Shown: positions 10,445 to 21,070 of the stretch, one piece after another | How the letters are laid out: each line of letters starts with the position of its first letter | How positions within the stretch are numbered: position 1 is the stretch's first letter | Assembly (NCBI GenBank): GCA_018136815.1 | Contig: CM030934.1 | Coordinates: forward strand, 497,479 to 561,478 | Direction: 5' to 3' | DNA length: 64,000 nucleotides | DNA from: Isochrysis galbana | Taxonomy: Eukaryota > Haptophyta > Isochrysidales > Isochrysidaceae | Translations under genes and position numbers: made by a program | The notes under the pieces: model-generated | Told to the model about the DNA's origin: nothing | The model's input: only the letters and a program-made list of their open reading frames with translations | Databases searched by the model: none

Positions 10445-12741
10445 AAGCGGGGTGTAGGTGGTGGATGTCTGTGCTGCCCGCTGTCACCGCTCACGTTTCT
10501 CCTAACCACGGAGGCACTCACCCGCGCTATCAACGGCGACGAAGAAATCAGCGGCGTAAACCTAAACGGGTACAGCCTGAAGATAAGCCAATTCGCTGAC
10601 GACACGGCGCTGATAGCGCGCGATTATAGGAGCCTTCAGAAGTCCCTACAATGGGTGGAGCTACACGAGAAAGCGACGGGCGGCAAGACTAACGCCGACA
10701 AATTCCAAGGACTGAGAATGGGATCCCAAAGGCTCCGTAAGCCCCCGTGGGATATGAGGAAATACAATTGGATAAATAACGACGAATACCTAACTATCTT
10801 AGGCGTCCCTCTGGGAGCGCCGGAATCGCTTAAACCCTTTTGGTCGAAATTAGCAGACAAGATCGACGCGAGAGTCGCTAAGCTAGCGCCGGCCACTAAC
10901 TATATGACGATATTCGGTAGGGCGTCAATCGTGAACTTCATAATATATGGTATACCAAGATACTGGCTACAAACCTTGGCCGCCCCCAAATGGTTTCACA
11001 CCCGGGTAAAGAAAGCGGCGGAGGCCGTCCTCTGGACAAGCCCGTACACCAATAGACAAAACAAATGGATAAAACACCCACACTACGCCGTGTCGCACGA
11101 TAAGAGTGCAACTAGAACACTAGGGCTGGGGATTCTAGATTGGCCGTCCCATGTAAAAGCACTCCAGGCTAAATGGATCTTGAACTACCTAAACGCGAGA
11201 AAGGCACTATGGAAACACGCGCTCGATGCTTGGTTCTGCCGAACCGGACTAGGGAGAGGAGCAGTCCTCTCCACGATCCCCACGAAAATATTGACGGGAA
11301 GTATCAGGGGAAACCCGGCGCTCCCAGTCTTCTGGAAGGAGGCGATTACTAACTTCAGGGAACTCGACGTACAACCCTCCTTCCTTACACGGGAAGGCGC
11401 GCTATCGCAGCCAATATGGCACAATCCCCACATCCCGCCCCAAAAGTGCGCGCCCCGTGGGCGCGCCTATGGGAAGCGTTGCACACCAACGTAATACATA
11501 ACGTATTCAAAGACGGCGCTTTTACAACGCCGTATAGCAAAAAAGAGTGCTCGGCATATCTCGAACACCTACCCGAAACGTTCATTCACGAGGGACGCTC
11601 GATACACAAAAAAGATTTTCTCGACTCGTGGGACGAGATAGTCGGCCACGCAACGCGTGTGATAGAGCGTTCGAAAGAGCGCCCGCCTTCAGCCACTGAA
11701 GGACAAAAGTCGCACGACACAAACACCCCGCCTCAAAGACCGGGGACCGAGCCACAGAACAAAGAGGTCAGGGTTTCTGAAGACGAAAAATACATCAGCA
11801 AGCTAAACAATATATGGCTACATATCGAAACTGACTACCTAGGAGAGGTAACAGACACCGGCAACGTGGCAGAAGTCGGAGAGATCCAACACTATCACCC
11901 GCCAGCCAGATGGGAGGGCGGATACAAAGGCCCAAGGCACATGGAGTACCCCCTCGCGGATGAATATGCCATACGAAAAGGAAAGGTCGCACTTGACGCG
12001 ATAACAGTCGCAGACATTACCAAGGCCACGCTTAAAGCGACCCGGAGCAACGCCCCGCAAGCGGCAAGATTAGCATGGGAGAGAAGGCTGAATATCACAA
12101 ACGAAGAATGGAAGCACATAGCTAAACTATACACAATGCCGTTATTGAAACACACAGACAAGCACCTCCACTTCAAACATATCACACACAGAAGAATTGG
12201 TACTAGAAATAGATTCATAGACACTCAGACAGACATATGTAGGCTATGTCGTCGACACCGCGAAAACTCGTGCCATCTAGCGTGGTGTCCCGCGACGAAA
12301 ACCATCTTCGAGACCATAGACGCCCTCAACAACTACACTCCTCCCCCCAGAAGGACACGCACACAGAAAATAAAGGATAGATTATTTGCATATCCTGGTA
12401 CGAACACTCCCGAAAGCCTAAAAGCACTATACGTGATAGCGTGGAAATATATACTAAGAGACTTCTACAGAGTAGAATTTGAGTCATACGAATACCACTA
12501 CATACCTATCCTAGAGTCTACACTAGTGAGATTCACTACATTAGTCAGGAGCCTCACCCCGCCAAAAGCGCACTGCTCTGCACGCACGCACAAAGCCGCT
12601 CAAGGGAGAAAGCCCAAACTCAAGAAATCGCTAGAACTCAGCGCCCCCGTATTCATTGAAAACGAGAAAGGCAGACTACAACTGAGCGAAAACACCCGCC
12701 TCGTAGCAAAAGCACTTGGCCTCGCTGAAAGACTCGCATAA
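10445..12741 (+). pseudogene. LINE reverse transcriptase 3' half and C-terminal region
   Basis: From about 10465 the plus strand reads CPLSPLTFLLTTEALTRAI, then QFADDTALIA (the FADD catalytic box), then thumb-like sequence to about 11440. A second frame (11416-12741) continues with an intact ~430-residue C-terminal region containing a CRLCRRHRENSCHLAWC zinc-knuckle (C-x2-C-x7-H-x4-C type) typical of LINE C-termini. The two parts are out of frame by one base near the A4 run at about 11438-11445, and motif B is also shifted (GCLCCPLSP). Endonuclease and the N-terminal RT motifs are missing: the sequence directly to the left is the reverse-strand MGQYF gene. This is a truncated, frameshifted LINE, related to the RT piece at 18.2-19.0 kb. 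Confidence 0.85.
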
Positions 12742-12951
12742 CATGAAGCGTCGGCCCGGGGAAACTTACCATCCAAGAACGCGATCGATCACTATAGGTC
12801 ATCTAAGAGGAACGCCGCGCGCACTAAGCCAAGGGGCCATGGAACAACTCTAAAAACAAACGGGTCACTCAGTGGCACAGGAGGGAGCGGAGAACACGCC
12901 GCTGAGGACAAGTGCACACAGCTCCGCTCGGACCCCCCACATATCCCGAGC
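12742..12951 (+). other. Putative LINE 3' tail
   Basis: No open frame. It lies between the LINE stop codon and the next promoter-like module and ends CATATCCCGAGCCCCTAAG. No poly(A) tail is seen. Head-to-tail arrangement with the next module is possible. Confidence 0.4.
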
Positions 12952-13075
12952 CCCTAAGTAGAGCACGAGGGGAGTTGCCGCAAGGCGGGGAATGAGGGTG
13001 AGGAAGGGAAGGGGGCGTGGCTACGAATATGCGAGTCAGTGCCACGGGGGAGGCGAGAATATTAAAAGGTTTTTT
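12952..13075 (+). promoter_or_regulatory. Promoter-like repeat module, copy 2
   Basis: Intact copy of the module: CCCCTAAGTAGAGCACGAGG, GAGTTGCCGCAAGGCGG, a purine tract, GGGCGTGGCTAC (about 13013-13024), GGGAGGCGAGAA, then ATTAAAAGG (13061-13069) and a T run. An ORF beginning MERAPPP starts about 60 bp downstream (13127), which fits a 5' leader and promoter of the LINE-like family. Binding by any factor is inference. Confidence 0.6.
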
Positions 13076-13126
13076 TTTTCAATATTCATGCCTACAGCCT
13101 TCAACTATCGGTAAAACGATAGAGTC

Positions 13127-13573
13127 ATGGAGCGCGCGCCGCCCCCTTCCTCTCTCCCCGCCCACCGCCCACCCCGCCGCGGCGGGCAACCAGATCATGA
13201 CGGAGACTACCGCTCTACGCAGCCGCACTGCCCCCCAGCAGAGGCAGAGACCACTCCCATTCAGCATTCAGGTACACGCGAGCCGCAACGCGGGCCGCCC
13301 CCGGAGCACACCACACACCACACCGGCCACCATCCCAGACATGGCAGCACAAGCACAAGGCACACAAACAACAGCCCAACACCACGAGGCAGAGGCAGCA
13401 AGCAACAGAGGCCTCAGGGCTCCATCTCCCATAGGGAAAGCCTCCGGGCTGGGCTCCTACACAGCCCAGGCACTGACCCCGCGCGCACTCAGACACCTAT
13501 CTATAGCTCGATAGGTAGGGCGGGAGTCTGGAGTCTTGGGGTGAAAAGTAGTGTCCTAATGAGTTTTATTTAG
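13127..13573 (+). pseudogene. LINE ORF1-like N-terminal fragment
   Basis: Open frame of 148 residues starting MERAPPPSSLPAHRPPRRGG, Pro/His/Thr-rich, resembling the MERA start of the ORF at 8425 and placed just behind promoter module copy 2. Only the low-complexity N-terminal part is present; the structured part of the 8425 protein has no counterpart. It is most likely a 3'-truncated copy of the element. Direct family evidence is weak. Confidence 0.4.
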
Positions 13574-13977
13574 TGAGGTTGAGTTGACTAGGACGTAACA
13601 TTCTCCATTATTTATTGTTACTATATTGTAAGTCGGCGTGTGCTAGCGCGCGAAGTGCACGGATGAGAAGATTCGTGATGTTAAGAGTCCACTAGTCGTA
13701 GGTCATTCGCTTTGTTTGGCTGCGTGTGCCCAGCCCTCCGTCAAATGTCAAGCCGCCGCATGTACGACTTTCGTGAGGGTGATAAACGACGACAACATCA
13801 TGCTCCATGCACCAGGCAGTATATGTGCCACGTGCCATTGCTACCGCTAGGTATCCAATGGATGTATCCTCGTCAAAGGTCAAGCAGGTTCGTGCCACCC
13901 GCATGCAATGGCCCCTCGTTCTCTTGTTGGTGCGGCTCATCAAGCACATAGTAGTTCGGCATCCCCCCGGCCGCTCA
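13574..13977. other. Intergenic downstream of sulfatase gene
   Basis: About 400 bp without a supported gene. It would include the 3' untranslated region and polyadenylation site of the minus-strand sulfatase gene. Confidence 0.4.
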
Positions 13978-16540
13978 TCACGACTCCCAGAGCGGCTCAT
14001 AATACGTCTCCGGAGGCGTTGCATAGGTCTGTTGCTCTAATATATGGCCCTTGCCCGGTGCGTCGCACGGCCGCCAAGCTCCGTCAACGACGAGAGGGGC
14101 GCAACCGTCTGGCGCAGAGGGTGGTACTGCCGTTCTTCCCAGTTCTGCCAGCCTCTTCGCCATCCGCTCGACGACCCAAGGGTAGCTCGCTGCCACGTTT
14201 TTATACTCGCAAGGGTCCTCGTAGATGCGAAAGAGGCATGGTGCACCGACGCATTCATCCGGGGCGGCTGAAGAGGGCTGTTCTGCTATGTTGCAGCCGC
14301 GCAAGGTATAGTTAGTGGTGTTTGCTTGTTGACCAGGCGGTGGGTGCCACTCCGCCTCGACGGCACCTCGTACGGGCCCAAGGTGCAGGTACTTCCAGTC
14401 GCCCATGATAATGGCATTGCCGTGGACCTGCCATACGGTTAAGGCAGGACATTTGTATGTTGGTTGGCAGCCAAGAAAAAAGCAGGAAGGGATGCGGATG
14501 GATACCTGCTCCTGTTGGACATCAATCAGCTTGACGTTGCCCTTCTTCCAATGACATTCGATGCCTTCCCGAGGGGCTACTTCCTGGGAGACGAAGGCGA
14601 AAGCTGTGCACCGCGTGTCACTCGCACATGGGAGAGCGCATCCCGCAAATCCGCGTACCATCGCAGGAGGCAGCAAGTCGCGCCCTGTTTCCAGCCGATG
14701 GCCGGGATGGTGGGAAAAGCCAAAGAGAGGAGGCTCCGGCGTAAGGGAGCCATTCTTGATATAGGCGTGCCATGGAAGGGCTGGCGCGTGCGCCTCGAGG
14801 AGCACCTCCTTCCGTACGACGGCCCCCGTCAGGATCGCGTCTAAGACATCAACGCCGTCGCCGTCTAGAAAGGGCGGCTCTTCCTCAATCTCTGCGGAAC
14901 TTTCCTCCCACCGATCATCCACCCAAGGCAACTGGACACCCACCACTCCATTATCGGTAGCGAGCGCCAATCGGCTATCAATCGTCCATAACGTCCACGA
15001 GTTGGAGCGGTGCTCCGATCCATCCACAGCCGCGTTGGCAGGCCACTGAGCGAGCGCTTGCGTCTTGCCATCCGGTATTCCTGAACGAGCGCCGCTGTTC
15101 ATTCGCAAGTTGTCGCTGTACACGCGACTGTAGGCGTAGAGAAAGTCCGTCTCCACCGCCAGCCCTCTTTTGGCAAGTGTCGCACGTGCCTTCTGCTCCC
15201 GCCTTCGCCATCGCATACTTAAATCTCGTACAAGCGCTTGCCAGTCTTTGCGGCCGCTCGCATACCGCAAGAGCGTGGGCATCCAATCCGTGGCGTGAAT
15301 GGGTGTCAGGGATACAGTGCCTATAAGGCTTGCGTCAATGCCTGCGCCACGTACGGCTGCCACGACGCGTGTGCCTCCCTCCCAGAGCGTGTTCTTTCCG
15401 CCCCGCATTGGGTAGTTGTTGGAGTTGGTCCCCTCGAAGCCGTGGGTGGGCCCACCATTATCAGACACAAAGATGACAAGGGTCTTATCCCACTGTCCAG
15501 CTTGCTTGAGCGAACGGGAGACGTTGCCGACTCCTTCATCGAGCAGCGCCGCCATCGCCGCCACGGATCGGCGTCGCTCGCTGCCTCCGGTTGAGTTGTC
15601 AAAGCGCCGCTTCACCGATTCAGGGGCCTCGAGCGGCCAATGCACCGCTTGGAAAGCGAGGTATAAGAAGAGAGGGCGCGACGCGAAGTCATGCCCTTGG
15701 ATGATGGAAACGGCGCGCTCGGCAAAGAGCGAGGTCGAATAGCTGCCATTGGCCCCACGACAAGTCTGGAGACCGTCGGCAAAGTCGTAATAGCCGCGTG
15801 CCTCGTGCGTATAATACGTTTCCGCTCCGGACCAGTAGCCGTAGTACGTGTCAAACCCGCGGCCTGTGGGCAGAGCGGCGAGCTCGTTTTGACCGAGATG
15901 CCATTTGCCTGCAGAGCAAAAACGGAGCCAGGTAAGGAAAGCGAAGGATTGTGAGCTGGAAGTCGGAGATGCGACGTGCCACTGGCCATCAAGCATCCGA
16001 GCATCGAGCATGGCTCGCCACCGCGTCGTGGTTGAGTTGCAGCACATATAGAGTGCGTGCTGGGACGGCCGGCGAGAAGAATTTTCCACCTACCGATTGC
16101 ATGCGTCGCGTATCCAAGCATGGACAGGTGTTGTGGCAACAAGCTGTAAGACAGGTTGAGGCGGAGGGCGGTGCCCTGAAGAAATGGCATGTAAATGCCA
16201 GTGTGGATGACGTGGCGCCCCGAGAGGATGGACGCTCGCGTGGGACTGCAGACCTGGCAAGGGATTACCGGAGGAATGGGCCATTTCGTAAGTGACATCG
16301 GCGGCGTGGCGTCGCGCTGGCTGCTCCCCCGCGAGCGCGCACCGGCTGCGTGTGGTAGTTGTCGAATACCACGCCCGTCTGTGCAATGTGGTCGATCGAG
16401 GGCGTTGGGATCTGTGGAGAGCCGTGGAAGGAGACATCGTTGAAGCCCAGGTCATCCGCGAGGAGGAAGAGAATCGGGGGAGATGGCGCGTATGCTGCCG
16501 CCTGAGAGAGGAGGGCAGAGAGGAGAGAGGAGGCTATCAT
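13978..16540 (-). CDS. Arylsulfatase B-like sulfatase (secreted)
   Basis: Hydrolyses sulfate esters, probably of sulfated polysaccharide, in the secretory pathway or lysosome-like compartment. Exons: 16343-16540, 16094-16253 and 13978-15908; the introns (89 and 185 bp) are GT-AG and the joints restore the family sequence exactly. The product has 762 residues. A signal peptide is followed by [16 protein letters not shown] (metal-binding Asp pair), then [16 protein letters not shown] with Cys68 of the CxPxR formylglycine site, [17 protein letters not shown] and a [13 protein letters not shown] block. The C-terminus ([14 protein letters not shown]) is typical of ARSB. It is about 230 residues longer than animal ARSB. 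The excess includes a Cys-rich segment around [20 protein letters not shown] that looks like a PAN/apple-type insert. An unrecognised intron in the long exon cannot be excluded. Confidence 0.88.
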
Positions 16541-17100
16541 CGGAAAGGGGGAGGTCTCTCTCTCTCTCTCTCTCTCCCTCTCCCTCTCTCTCCTTCTCTC
16601 TCTTTCTTCTCGCTCCCTGAGAGAAGGATGGTCCCAGAGAGGAGTACCGACAGAGGAAGAGAGAGCGAGACAGAGAGAGAGCGAGAGAGGGGGGGGGGGG
16701 GGAGGGGGAGAGAGAGAGGGGGGGGGGAAAGAGAGAGGGGGGGGGGGGAGAGCCGTCCGTCCGGCTTAGAATCCAATCCATCTCTCTAGTTGGTGGCTTG
16801 CTCTTTACATTACTACTCCTACCCCTTGCTGTGAAACATCATAGTAGTAAATCATAAAAATGGTGCGCCGTGTCTTTTTCATACTACTACTATAAATACT
16901 TTACTCGGTGGGTAGCGGCGGGGGCAGCGGCGGCGGGGGACGAGGCGGCGGCGCCAACTGCGGTGGCGGTGAGATGGGAGGCCTTTTGAACCGCTAGCTC
17001 TCTCCCCGTGAAACGGTAATTCGTCATTCGATGTCGTCGTCGTCGTTGTCGTTGTCGTTGTGTCATCCGTCATCTCTCATCTCCATCTCCATCTCCATCT
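16541..17100. repeat. CT/GA and G-run low-complexity, sulfatase upstream region
   Basis: Contains (TC)n, runs of 8-11 G and GA tracts at 16556-16755, just upstream of the minus-strand sulfatase start, followed by (GTCGTC)-like and (CTCCAT)n microsatellites to 17100. Long open frames on both strands are low complexity and are not called. Confidence 0.6.
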
Positions 17101-17107
17101 TGTTCCT

Positions 17108-17215
17108 AGATGGGAAATACAGTGGGGGAGAGTGCAAATACAGTAAATACAGTCTGTATTTGGCCTTCGGCCTTCGTACAAATACAGTGAAATACAGTCC
17201 CCAAATACAGTAGGT
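17108..17215. repeat. AAATACAG octamer cluster
   Basis: The motif AAATACAG occurs about six times on the plus strand and once inverted (CTGTATTT) within 108 bp, with a short GGCCTTCGGCC inverted repeat between. Clustered short repeats of this kind are common as subterminal transposase-binding sites in hAT elements. A hAT relic lies 220 bp away (17435-17620), so this may be the end of that element; no terminal repeat was identified. Confidence 0.5.
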
Positions 17216-17284
17216 TTTTTTTTCCTTTTCTCTCTTTTTTTCCTTTTCTCTCTTTTTTTCCCTAAAAAAACCAGTGGGGCCAAA

Positions 17285-17370
17285 CCTAGCGTCAGGTGTC
17301 AGGCTTGAAGAGCCTAACGCACCCTGATAAGAGTGACGTCAGACGTCAGACCTGACGTCAGGTTACAATA
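17285..17370. repeat. TGACGTCA-type palindrome cluster, copy A
   Basis: Four GACGTCAG/CTGACGTC-type palindromes occur in about 85 bp. The same arrangement, followed by an AT-rich TAATACTA stretch, is found at 31030-31120. The shared order indicates a dispersed repeat rather than coincidence. Confidence 0.55.
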
Positions 17371-17434
17371 CTATTAATATAGAACCTAGTAGTTATAATT
17401 CAAGTACAATGGTAGAATAAACTAGTTGATACAA

Positions 17435-17620
17435 TTACTCCTCATCTTCAGGCTCGTCCGGGATCATCTCCAAATCCCAAGGAAGCACACACGACTCCCA
17501 ATCAGTCATCACTTGCTGCAACACCAAATTTGTGTGATGAGCCCTCGGCACAAGCCTCTCCACAGTACGATGCCCCAGCCGATTCCTTTTCTTGGAATGG
17601 ATCCTGTGGTGAGCTGTGGA
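17435..17620 (-). pseudogene. hAT transposase C-terminal relic
   Basis: The minus strand encodes HSKKRNRLGHRTVERLV followed by LVLQQVMTDWESCVLPW and an acidic end. The KKRNRL...TVEKLV...HHNL pattern is the end of the hAT C-terminal dimerisation region in many BED-finger transposases. A one-base disturbance around the RAHHTN stretch and the lack of any upstream core mark it as a relic. It differs from the ERAFSKAG type at 0.4 kb, so at least two hAT lineages are present. Confidence 0.55.
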
Positions 17621-18240
17621 GTGGCTGTGGTGGGTCTGTGTGAGGTTGTGGTTGTGAGTCTGTAACATGGGATGTATGAATCGCGGGACGAGAGGAACGG
17701 GACGAGCGACCGGAGGCAACACGGGAAGGGAGCACACGGGACGGCACAGGCGATCATGGCCAGGCATGGCGAACGGGAGTAGGCGAGGAGACAGAAGGGT
17801 GGCACGAGCGGGGCATCTTAGCGATGTCGCGGCAAGCAGCAGAAGAAGAGGAACGTGAACACAGGGCGACGAAAAAACACTCGGAAACTATGGAAACAAG
17901 GGGGAAACTAATGGAACGGGAGGGGGCGAGCGCTGGAGGAACGGAAGGGAATCGGCGAACGCGGGAGACTCTCCGACCCTCTCTGGCCAAGGGAACAAGG
18001 GAAACGCCGCGAAGACGTGAGAGAATGGAAGGAAGGGATCTCGGCTGCGAGTCGTATGCGCGGGAACACGGGGCGGGAGGGGAAGGGAGGAGAGGGGTGT
18101 GGGGGAGACACGCTCTAAAGATAGAGCGCGCTGCGGAGAGGGGATGGAGGCAGGGCGCGGGAAAGTAGGCACGCTCTAAGAGTAGAGCGTAGAGCGTGCG
18201 GCGTGGTGCGGCTCCCTTTATCCACGACACCCCGTGGCCT
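17621..18240. other. Unassigned, simple-sequence-like
   Basis: GC-rich with open frames on both strands of biased composition. No family is recognised. The element AAGAGTAGAGCGT / CTCTAAAGATAGAGCG at about 18112-18192 is a short imperfect repeat. Confidence 0.4.
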
Positions 18241-18242
18241 CT

Positions 18243-18960
18243 CCGTATAGATCTAGTATATGCATTGCCCTTTCTAGCGACTCGAAAGAGTCAGCCAAGA
18301 TTTGCGTGTCATCCGCAAACTGCGAGAGGCTCTAATCTCTCTAGGTCCTATCTTGATTCCCCTCATCGCTGTATCGGCGTTGACTAAACGGGTTAGGCCC
18401 TCGGCCACCAATAGAAAAGCTAGCGGAGACAACGGACACCCCTGGGGCATGCCAAAATGAATCGTAAGCCGGGGTTCCTTCGCCTACCGTTGGCCTTGAT
18501 CCACCGGGTCGGGAGCGAGTCCATATTTGTTAATAGCCCCAGCCATCTAGAATAGCCGGGGCCGAAGCCCAACGCTTGGAGCGCTCTGTGATAATAGTCC
18601 CAGCTGACCCTGTCGAAAGCTTTTTCCCAGTCTATTGCCAGAGCTAGGCCCTCCTCATCCGCATCGTCCAAGAATGCTTGCACCAACTTCAGAAGGTGGG
18701 TGGCTTCGCCTATCATACGCCTAGGCACAAAGCCTACTTGTTCCCTGGAGACTATTGTGTGTATTGTCATCTTAAGTCTATTTGCTAGTACCTTAGCGAG
18801 AATTTTATAGTCTGTCTGAAGCAATGTGATAGGTCTATAGTTCCTCAGGTCCCTGGAGTCCCCATTCTTGTAAAGCAGTGTTATATCGCCTGAGCACGTG
18901 GTCTCCGGTAGTCCGACATCCGTAGAAAACCTGAGCGAGTGTCCGCTATTAAGAGAATCA
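18243..18960 (-). pseudogene. LINE reverse transcriptase fragment (N-terminal motifs to FADD)
   Basis: The minus strand reads GDITLLYKNGDSRDLRNYRP, ITLLQTDYKILAKVLANRLK, EQVGFVPRRMIGEATHLL and LALAIDWEKAFDRVSWDY (motif A Asp). After a frame change near 18450 come PLSPLAFLLVAEGLTRLVN and QFADDTQILADSFESLERAM. This covers RT motifs 1-5 of an L1-like LINE and stops shortly after FADD. Two frame changes and both ends truncated make it a pseudogene. It covers the part missing from the 10.4-kb LINE, and where they overlap the two are clearly related (TEALTRAING / AEGLTRLVNA). Confidence 0.85.
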
Positions 18961-19779
18961 TGGGTGGTATCTACGAAAGGTGTTCTTGCAGTTGCAGAGC
19001 CGGAACTCTTTGCCCAAAGACCAAAGATGGGCGATCGGCTCCGCAGGAGAGTGCGATGCCGATATCGATGCAGCCCTTGCGGCCTGCGGGCCCGAGGAGG
19101 GTCGGTGGTTGGCAGACCCCCCTCTTTTGCCACTGTGTGGCGGCCTGGATGGTAAGAGGGGAGGGGAGCGGTGTGCGCTCCACGACCCTACCGTTATAAC
19201 GATAGTCGCTACCCTGTATACCTACTCCGCACGAAAATGAAGGCAATGAAGAAGGGAAAGACGGGTAGTGTTGGCTCGTTTCAAACCACTCTCGCGCTTT
19301 TATATGCATGCATCACCACGAGAGAAAACAGAGACGAAGATACGCATGTGAAAGGGCTGTCGATGAAGCCGGGTCTGCGAGTTGAAAGCTCATCGTCACA
19401 AGTGTGGGCCTCGCTATTGAAGCGGGCTTTGTAAAAGAGGCAGGACAATGTCATTGCACGAGACGACGTCTTGAGCGCAAGAGCAAAGTCTCTAGTTCTC
19501 GAGCCCGTGGGAAGAGCTTTCGTGCACCATCGCCGAGCATGGTCTGGATGAAGCACGTGTGCAGCTAGCGCAATTGAAGTGCGGAAACATGATGCCGGTC
19601 GCACGCCGGTGGCGTGCGAGATACCGGCAGCAAAGACATTAGCGAGGCATCTTGCCAGTGATAGCTTGTGGCCGCAGCCGTGTTCAGCGAATCCTCCCTC
19701 GAGAGTGCCTCTTCCCGCACACTTAGCTCGCCCTGAAGCAACGTCGGTCGATCGAACGAGAGGACCCACCTCAGCATAC
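18961..19779. other. Unassigned interval downstream of the E2 gene
   Basis: No recognised gene. An open frame on the minus strand (19281-19769, 162 residues) overlaps the likely 3' region of the E2 gene and has no family I recognise. Inverted CGGGCTTT / AAAGCCCG-like bits are too short to call. Confidence 0.4.
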
Positions 19780-20634
19780 TCAGCAGTTGTCGTCGTGGAA
19801 GTCCCATTGCATCGACCCAGCCTGCTGCCCTTGGGTCAACACGACCGTTTGATTGTTGTCTGGTGGTCTACTCTTCTTCTTCGCCGAGGAAAGCATCGAG
19901 AGCAGAGAAAGGCACATGCTTTTGACATCCATCTGGGGGTCCCAGTCCGAGTACAGGATGTTGAGGCAGATCTTGCCGTCAGAGTAGATGTGTTCATGCA
20001 CAGGTGCTGGCCGCATGAAGCGGACCTCCGGGGGCCGCAATGGGTACTCTGGGTGGAAACGCACGCGCAGTCGGTAGAGCTCGCCCTCGTAGATGGTATT
20101 ATTCGCTCCCACCATCGAAACCACCCAATCGGTCAAGCATTCGGCGTCGTCTACCTTTATACCAAGCTCATCGCCTGCCGCCTTGAGCCGACGCAGGTCG
20201 CGTAGCACGCGCTTGCGTGCTGGCGGTGGCAGCTCAACACGGTGCAGTTTCTTGCGCTGCGTGCGCCACGAATCATCTTCGGGCGCAAAGCCCGACATCT
20301 GTGCCGGATCCCCAAGCAAATCGCTCTGGTCCTGCTTCGCGTAGTCGTGCGAGGGAGAGAGAAAGGAGATAAACAGCTTCCACAGACGTGAGAGCAGTGC
20401 AAGGCAGCCGACGTTCTCTCCCTCTGGAGCGGCTGAGGCGCTCGGCGTGGGGAGCGGGAGATCCGCATCCCGCTTGGGCTGGAGCGCCGACTCGTCCCCT
20501 CCGCCGCGCACGCGCAGCGCGCCGCACAGAGCTGGGGAGGGTGCAGGGCTCTGCCTGTGCACTCGGTGGAGACGGAGAGAGGCGCCGCTCGAGAGAAGAG
20601 AGAGAGAGAGGAGTAGGAGGCGACGGGAGGGCAT
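19780..20634 (-). CDS. UBE2W-like ubiquitin-conjugating enzyme with targeting leader
   Basis: E2 enzyme carrying ubiquitin as a thioester on Cys. Single exon, 284 residues from the ATG at 20634. This start gives a signal peptide (PSRRLLLLSLSLLSSGASLR), then a basic Ser/Pro/Arg stretch ending LRVRGGG, as in bipartite plastid leaders of secondary-plastid algae. The UBC fold follows an N-terminal ~130-residue extension: EGELYRLRVRFHPEYPLRPP, then HIYSDGKICLNILYSDWDP with the catalytic Cys, SLLSMLSSAKKKSRPPDN and a final WDFHDDNC, which is diagnostic of the UBE2W branch. The usual HPN (HPH in UBE2W) is HEH here. Location is inferred: a leader on an E2 suggests the periplastid compartment (SELMA, the symbiont-derived ERAD-like import machinery) or the secretory route. 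An upstream ATG at 20700 is possible but would bury the signal peptide. Confidence 0.85.
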   Translation of the reverse strand: MPSRRLLLLSLSLLSSGASLRLHRVHRQSPAPSPALCGALRVRGGGDESALQPKRDADLPLPTPSASAAPEGENVGCLALLSRLWKLFISFLSPSHDYAKQDQSDLLGDPAQMSGFAPEDDSWRTQRKKLHRVELPPPARKRVLRDLRRLKAAGDELGIKVDDAECLTDWVVSMVGANNTIYEGELYRLRVRFHPEYPLRPPEVRFMRPAPVHEHIYSDGKICLNILYSDWDPQMDVKSMCLSLLSMLSSAKKKSRPPDNNQTVVLTQGQQAGSMQWDFHDDNC

Positions 20635-20699
20635 GGGAAGAGGAAGGGACGATGGAGTAAGAGAAGGGGTATGAAGCAGACGGCTATGGAAGCTGCCCA

Positions 20700-20762
20700 C
20701 GATCAGCGGCTGGAGAGAGGGAGAGGCAGGGAGAGAGGCAGGGAGAGGGGCAGGGAGAGAGG

Positions 20763-20794
<32 letters not shown>

Positions 20795-21070
20795 GGGAGA
20801 GGGAGAGCAGAGCTCGCGGGCTGACACCATAAGAGAGATCTGGAGAGATATTATATTATATATTCGAGGGTGTTCGAGGTCTCAGAGAGCGAGGGAGAGA
20901 TTCCGAGGTTAGACGTGTCCCACACCGACGACAACACCCCCACGAGAGATCTAGGGGATCTCGTGGGAGAGTAGAAGTAAAAGAGGACCGGAGCACACGC
21001 CGCCGGGGGAAGCGAGAGAGAGAGAGAGAGAGAGAGACGAGAGCGAGGAGAGAAGAAGATGAAAGATTTC
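20700..21070. repeat. GA-rich low-complexity tract upstream of E2 gene
   Basis: (GGGAGAGAGGCA)n and (GA)n tracts at 20710-20810 and 21005-21040, with an AT-rich TATTATATTATATATTCG at about 20848-20866 between them that could contain the promoter of the minus-strand E2 gene. No ORF of normal composition. Confidence 0.55.

Noticed and set aside
1845-13075. Promoter-like modules as long terminal repeats of one retrovirus-like element
   Set aside because: The modules are short (~130 bp), have no TG...CA ends or paired duplications, and the proteins nearby are LINE-type, not gag/pol with integrase.
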